Positions 1 through 4,700 of a stretch of DNA of 9,716 nt are shown here, one piece after another. How positions within the stretch are numbered: the stretch's first letter is position 1; each line of letters starts with the position of its first letter. The DNA comes from Sedimenticola sp. Lineage in GTDB: Bacteria > Pseudomonadota > Gammaproteobacteria > Chromatiales > Chromatiaceae. The notes under the pieces were generated by a model. It did no database searches. It was not told the origin of the DNA and worked only from the letters and a program-made list of their open reading frames with translations. Position numbers and translations under genes: made by a program. The stretch lies in contig JAUUYI010000053.1 of the NCBI GenBank assembly GCA_030590525.1, positions 1-9,716 of the forward strand. Reading direction: 5' to 3'.

Positions 1-381
1 ATAAATGCCGGTGCCAACGGCGCCATCACCCAGTATTTCTACAACGCTGATGCCTATTTCCGCTTCCTGGAAAGCTGCGAAAAGCTGGATGTGCATATCC
101 CCATCGTTCCGGGCATCATGCCCATCAACAACTATTTCCAGCTGGCACGCTTCTCCGATGCCTGTGGCGCAGAGATCCCTCGCTGGATCCGCAAGCGCCT
201 GCAGGGATTTGCAGATGACGTCGACAGTATTCGCGCCTTCGGCATCGACGTGGTAACCGCCCTGTGCGAGCGCCTGCTGGCCCAGGGCGCGCCCGGGCTC
301 CATTTCTACACCATGAACCAGGCCGGCCCGACCACCACGATCTGGAACAACCTGGGTCTTCCCCGGCGGCAGGATGACTGA
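1..381 (+). CDS. metF: Methylenetetrahydrofolate reductase, C-terminal part (5' end outside window)
   Basis: MetF is the flavoprotein that reduces 5,10-methylene-tetrahydrofolate to 5-methyl-tetrahydrofolate, the methyl donor for methionine synthesis in the cytoplasm. Frame 1 is open from the first base, giving 126 residues, roughly the last 45 percent of a protein of about 285-295 residues. Family landmarks are visible: NAGANGAITQYFY near the window start (its Gln, at bases 31-33, matches the pterin-contacting Gln183 of E. coli MetF), VPGIMPINNY, then IPRWIRKRL, and GLHFYTMNQA near the end. These belong to the last strands and helices of the TIM barrel. The frame closes with TGA followed at once by in-frame TAA TAA (379-387), a triple stop. 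No convincing intrinsic terminator follows. The next gene on this strand is rsmE, 89 bp downstream, so the two may be cotranscribed. Identity is secure; the true start is not in the window. Confidence 0.96.
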   Translation: MNAGANGAITQYFYNADAYFRFLESCEKLDVHIPIVPGIMPINNYFQLARFSDACGAEIPRWIRKRLQGFADDVDSIRAFGIDVVTALCERLLAQGAPGLHFYTMNQAGPTTTIWNNLGLPRRQDD

Positions 382-411
382 TAATAAAGCCCGCGATGGA
401 TTTATTGTTTT

Positions 412-438
412 TCTTCGCGTGCTTCGTGCCCTTCGTGG
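412..438. repeat. Three tandem 9-bp CTTCGYG units in the metF-rsmE gap
   Basis: Bases 412-438 can be cut into three 9-mers, TCTTCGCGT, GCTTCGTGC and CCTTCGTGG, all sharing a CTTCGYG core at exact 9-bp spacing. The element lies in the 89-bp gap between metF and rsmE, just after a T-rich stretch (401-414). Its function is unknown. From memory, similar CTTCG(T/C)G intergenic strings recur in many environmental proteobacterial genomes, but I cannot verify that here. It is not a hairpin terminator: the only pairing seen, CGCGA (392-396) with TCGCG (415-419), has an 18-base loop. Confidence 0.55.
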
Positions 439-470
439 TGAAATCCGGATTCTGGTGAGCAGGCGCTGAG

Positions 471-1202
471 ATGAGGCTGCCACGGGTGTATACCGATCAG
501 CCCCTGAGCTCCCCACAGCAACTACAGCTGGATGGGACGGCCAGCCACCACCTGGTGCAGGTGTTGCGTCTGAAAACCTGAGCCGAAGCGCTGTTGTTCA
601 ACGGAAACGGGATAGACTACCAAGCCCGGCTGCTGGAGGCAGGCAGACGCTCCGCCCGGATGGAGATCACTGGACACACAGCGGAAGAACTACAACCCTC
701 CTTGAGCATCCACCTGAGAATCGGTATCTCCAGGGGAGAACGGATGGACTTTGCAATTCAGAAGGCTGTGGAACTGGGAGTCACGCGCATCACACCCCTT
801 CTCAGTGAGCGCTGTGTGGTCCGACTCCCCGCGGAACGGATGCAGAGACGGATCGAACACTGGCAGGGGGTGGTGGTCGCCGCCTGCGAACAGTCGGGAC
901 GCAGACGACTGCCACTGCTGGAACCAACCCGGGAATTCGGGTATTGGGAGTCTGCCCCCGGGATCGGCTACGGAATCGTGCTGGATCACCGGGCGCAGGA
1001 CACCCTCGACCGGCTGCCCCCACCGGAGGAGGAGGTCAGCCTACTGGTCGGTCCGGAAGGAGGATGGTCAGAGAACGAGCGCGAACGGATGCTGGCGGCG
1101 GGTTTCAGGGGCGCCCGCCTGGGTCCCCGGATATTGCGCACCGAAACCGCCCCCCTCGCCGCCATCGCCGCCCTGCAGATGCTGTGGGGAGATTTCCGTT
1201 GA
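471..1202 (+). pseudogene. rsmE: 16S rRNA (uracil(1498)-N3)-methyltransferase RsmE, interrupted by an in-frame TGA at codon 37
   Basis: RsmE is a SPOUT-family enzyme that methylates N3 of U1498 in helix 44 of 16S rRNA using S-adenosylmethionine. Reading from ATG 471 gives the usual N-terminus (MRLPRVYTDQPL, then HHLVQVLRLK) and a total of 243 codons, the family's normal length. TGA at 579-581 interrupts it where relatives have the glycine of an R-L-x-P/T-G turn; GGA to TGA would be one substitution. Downstream the frame is intact, with ISRGERMDFAIQKAVELG, EQSGR (codons 140-144), the SAM-binding-knot motifs VGPEGG (around 193-198) and LGPRILRTETA (217-227). Restarts are possible at TTG 594 (202 residues), ATG 660 or ATG 744; the last has AGGGGAG about 5 bases upstream, but that string also encodes conserved residues. 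A restart would lose most of the N-terminal PUA-like RNA-binding domain but keep the catalytic knot. The cause may be a recent nonsense mutation, a base error, or tolerated re-initiation. The gene converges on chpC with 15 bp between the stops. Confidence 0.85.
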
Positions 1203-1217
1203 TCCTGACCGGCATTT

Positions 1218-1715
1218 TCAAACAACAGCGAAACTCTCTCCCTGATCGAGACACTCCGCCACTCCCTTCTCCAGGAGATCCAGGTCTGGAATCCAGGCCT
1301 CCTGGCCACCAACCCAGACTTGACGGGCCACCATTCCCCGATCCTGATCCTGCCTCCCGATCGGGGCAATCAGCTCTTCCGTCACCCGAACCAGACGGGG
1401 AATGGAACGCAGCAATATCCCGGTATAGGGGCGGCCGGAGTAATCATTCAGGGTGTGACAGATGGCGATGCGGGCACGCTGCCCAATCTCCACGTCGGGT
1501 GCCCCGCCTACCAGTATCTCATAGGAGACCAGGGGCACCGGGACGCGTCGCCACTCAATCACTCCCAGCAGCCACTCTGGCGCGCCCTCCGGATTATTCC
1601 GGGGCGCCCGGTAACCTATCACCTCTGAAAGCATCATGTGGGGAAGCAAAAGCTGGCCCGACTGCAGGGGAAGCAGCACTCCTCGTACCTCGCTGACAGC
1701 ACTCTTCCTGCTCAT
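1218..1715 (-). CDS. chpC: CheW-like adaptor protein of the Pil-Chp system (ChpC-like)
   Basis: This is a 165-residue cytoplasmic protein consisting of a single CheW-type domain. Such adaptors link receptors to a CheA kinase, and position makes this the ChpC-type second adaptor of the Pil-Chp pathway. Visible CheW features are the opening strands (RGVLLPLQSGQLLLPHMMLS), the conserved turn region PEWLLGVIEWRRVPVPLVSYE, where CheW proteins usually have GxxxWRGxxxPVxD, and an alternating strand/turn C-terminal half ending IPDLDLLEKGV. Length matches P. aeruginosa ChpC (about 168). The start is ATG 1713-1715, which overlaps the chpA stop as ATGA, and AGGAG lies 7 bases before it inside the chpA C-terminal codons, so expression is probably translationally coupled to chpA. 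It is the last gene of the operon. A CheB-like chpB, which separates chpA and chpC in Pseudomonas, is missing. The assignment to ChpC rather than a generic CheW rests mainly on context. Confidence 0.85.
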   Translation of the reverse strand: MSRKSAVSEVRGVLLPLQSGQLLLPHMMLSEVIGYRAPRNNPEGAPEWLLGVIEWRRVPVPLVSYEILVGGAPDVEIGQRARIAICHTLNDYSGRPYTGILLRSIPRLVRVTEELIAPIGRQDQDRGMVARQVWVGGQEAWIPDLDLLEKGVAECLDQGESFAVV

Positions 1716-4700
1716 AGCTCAACTCCTGCCAGGACCGAATGGATATTATCGAGCAGATCCGTTTCCTGATAGGGCTTCCCCAGATAACGCTTCACACCCA
1801 GCTCCATGGCCAGTGTACGGTGCTTGTCACCGGTTCGTGAGGTGATCATTATAATCGGGATCTCCTTCAACTCCTCGGTATTACGCATATGCCGGGCCAG
1901 TTCGTAACCATCCATACGCGGCATCTCGATATCCAGCAGCATCAGATCCGGCCGATGCTCCTGTAGCAGGGTTACCGCATCCACTCCGTCCTTGGCGGTG
2001 ACCACCCGCATGCCATGGCGTTCCAACACCCGCTCGGTCACCTTGCGCACGGTAATGGAGTCATCCACCACCATCACCAGCTTGCCGACGCCCAGACCAG
2101 TGGGGGGGGGTGTTTCCACTGCGGGCAGCACCGCGTGGGCGGCATCCATACGTACCAGGGCCGTGACATCGACAATCAGCGCCACTCGACCATCACCCAG
2201 GATGGTGCCACCGGAGATCCAACGGATAGAGCTGACCTGAGGGCCCACTGGTTTGACCACGATCTGCCGGTTTCCGAGCAGCCGGTCGACCTGGAGCGCC
2301 ACCCGATGCTCACCGGCACGAACCAGCAACAGCGGATACCACTTCCGCTGGTCGGTAAAATTCGGCTGCCCCATATTGAGTAACTCACCCAGATAACGTA
2401 CCCGATAGTCATGGTCCGCATACTGATAAACAGGGTTATCTCCCTGGTAGAATCCGAGCAACTCTTCCAGTGACAAACGCACCACACCTTCGATACTGGT
2501 ATGGGGTATGGAATAGATCTCGTCTCTCAGCTCCACCAGAAGGGCATCCGTGATTGCCAGTGTCAGCGGCAGCCGGATCAGAAAACGACTGCCCACGCCC
2601 TGTTCGGAGCTGATATCGAAGGATCCACCTAATTGCTTGACCTCCTTGACCACTACATCCAGGCCTACACCACGACCGGAGATCTGGGTGACCTCCTGTT
2701 GGGTTGTGAAGCCGTGTTCGAGCACGAATTGCAATATATCACTGTCAGGGAGGCGGGCTTCGGGATCCAGCAACCCCTTCTCGATAGCCCGCTGCCGTAT
2801 TAGATCGATGTTGATACCTTTGCCATCGTCACTGATGGTCAGTACCACATCGTTCCCTTCGCGGGTCTGACTGATGGTGATGCGGCCAGTCTCTCCCTTG
2901 CCCTCGTCACGGCGGGCCTGCGGGGTCTCGATACCATGGGAGACTGCATTACGCAGTATATGCTCCAGTGGCCCGATCATCCGATCCAGGATCCCCCGAT
3001 CCAATTCACCCTTCGCCCCGTAGACATCCAACTGCGCCTGCTTTCCGAGACTTCCCGCCGTCTGACGCACCACCCGTTGCAGCCGCGGGACCAGCTGCGA
3101 GAAGGGGACCATGCGGGTACGCAGCAGGCCATCCTGCAGGTCGGTGGTAACCCGGGCCTGTTGCTGGAGCAGCGTTACATTCTCTTCCTGCAGCTCATCC
3201 ATAAATCCGTTGATGCTACTCAGGTCACTGACCGTCTCCATCAGGCTTCGGGAAAGATGCTGCATGGTGGAGAAACGATCCATCTCCAATGGATCAAAGG
3301 TCTCCTCCAGCACTCTGCCTTCCTCCTTTTCCTTTTCATAGCGAAAAAGGATCTGGGCTTCGGTTTCGATCTCCAGCTGTCGCAGCTGGGTGCGCAGACG
3401 ATCCACCGTCTGCTCCAGTTCCGACAGATTGAATCCCATAGCACTGATCTGCTGCTCCAGACGCGCCCGGTAGATACTCACTTCGCCGGCGTTGTTGACC
3501 AGACGATCCAACAGCTCGGAGCGCACCCGTATCTGTTCGCGCGAAGTCCGGGCTGCCGGCCTGACAGCCGATACCTCTTCAGTGGAGGTGGTAACTACCG
3601 ACTTCACTCCATATTCCAGGGGGGGGGGTGCGGCAGGTTCTGTTGCCGGAGGCACTTCCATCGGCATTCCACCGGCTTCGACTGGTTCCTCCACCTCTCT
3701 GACCGCCCCCGGCCCGGTATCCGATACCGGTTGTGGCGGTTCGACCATCCCTGTCACCTGCCCCAGATTCAGGATCAGGTCATCACTGCGCCGCACCTGT
3801 GGTCCCTGAGAGATATCCTCCAACTGCTCTTCCAGCCGGTCTGCCACCAGCTGGGAGAGGGTGATCACACCCATGTCTGCCTCGATTTCTCCCTCTTCGA
3901 CACCAGACAAGAGGGACTCGAAGGCGTGACTGAGATCACCTATCGGCATGGCTCCGGACAACCGTGCTCCCCCCTTGAGCGTATGCAGCGTCCGCTGCAT
4001 GTCACTCGGAGGTTCTGCCGCCGAGGGATCGCCGCGCCACTGCTCCAGGGAACTCTGTATCGAGTCGAGCAACTCCCTCGACTCTTCCAGGAATATCTCT
4101 ACCAGTTCCGGATCACCATCAACCGGCTCAAACACTACCGCTGAGGCTTGAGCAACTTCTCCTGCCAGCGGCTCGGGCTGGGACATCGGCTCATCCGCAG
4201 GCTCCAGCCGAGGTTCCTGTTCTGGTAGCTGTTCCGGTTCTGTTTCCGGTCCCAGCTCCGATTCTGGCTCAGGTACAACCTCGGATACCGTCTGCTGTTC
4301 TGTGTCTGTTTCTATTTCAGGCTCAGGTTCAGGCTCGGACACTGCCCCCGATGTGAGCTCCAACTCAGCGGTGGCCATCTGCTCAACGACGGGAGACTCT
4401 TCTTCAGTGCCGGGCAATCCTGCCCGCTCTCGGGGCACCCCTTCCTTCACCTGTTCCAGATAGCGGCGAATCTCCTGCAGCAACGCCTGCCAGTCCGGCA
4501 GTACAGCCCCAGGTTGATTGATCGCGTTCAGCACCGCCTCGAAGCAGCTGATAGCACTCTCGATCAAGTCCAGCGCCTGGGTATCGACCGCCTCTTCTCT
4601 CACCTCCAGCTCATTGATACAGGACTCCAGGAGCGTGCTGACAGCGGCAATCGGCTCCACTCCCGCCATGTCTGCGCTACCGTGAAGGGTGTGCAGTGAT

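Noticed and set aside
388..419. Rho-independent terminator after metF
   Set aside because: There is a T-rich stretch, but the only flanking pair (CGCGA with TCGCG) has an 18-base loop containing the T run, so it does not have terminator geometry.
579..581. TGA in rsmE read as tryptophan or selenocysteine
   Set aside because: All six genes here end with TGA and no other in-frame TGA occurs in roughly 2,900 codons, so TGA is a stop. The position is a structural glycine in RsmE, not a redox or catalytic Cys, so selenocysteine has no rationale.
944..1696. A 250-codon + strand open frame across the rsmE-chpC junction
   Set aside because: It is out of frame with rsmE and antisense to chpC, both of which have clear family motifs; the translation is Pro/Arg/Gly-rich without domain signals.
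2936..4144. A 402-codon open frame on the + strand opposite chpA
   Set aside because: It lies wholly antisense to the well-supported ChpA frame, has Gln/Leu/Arg-rich low-complexity composition typical of reversed coding DNA, and shows no recognisable domain.
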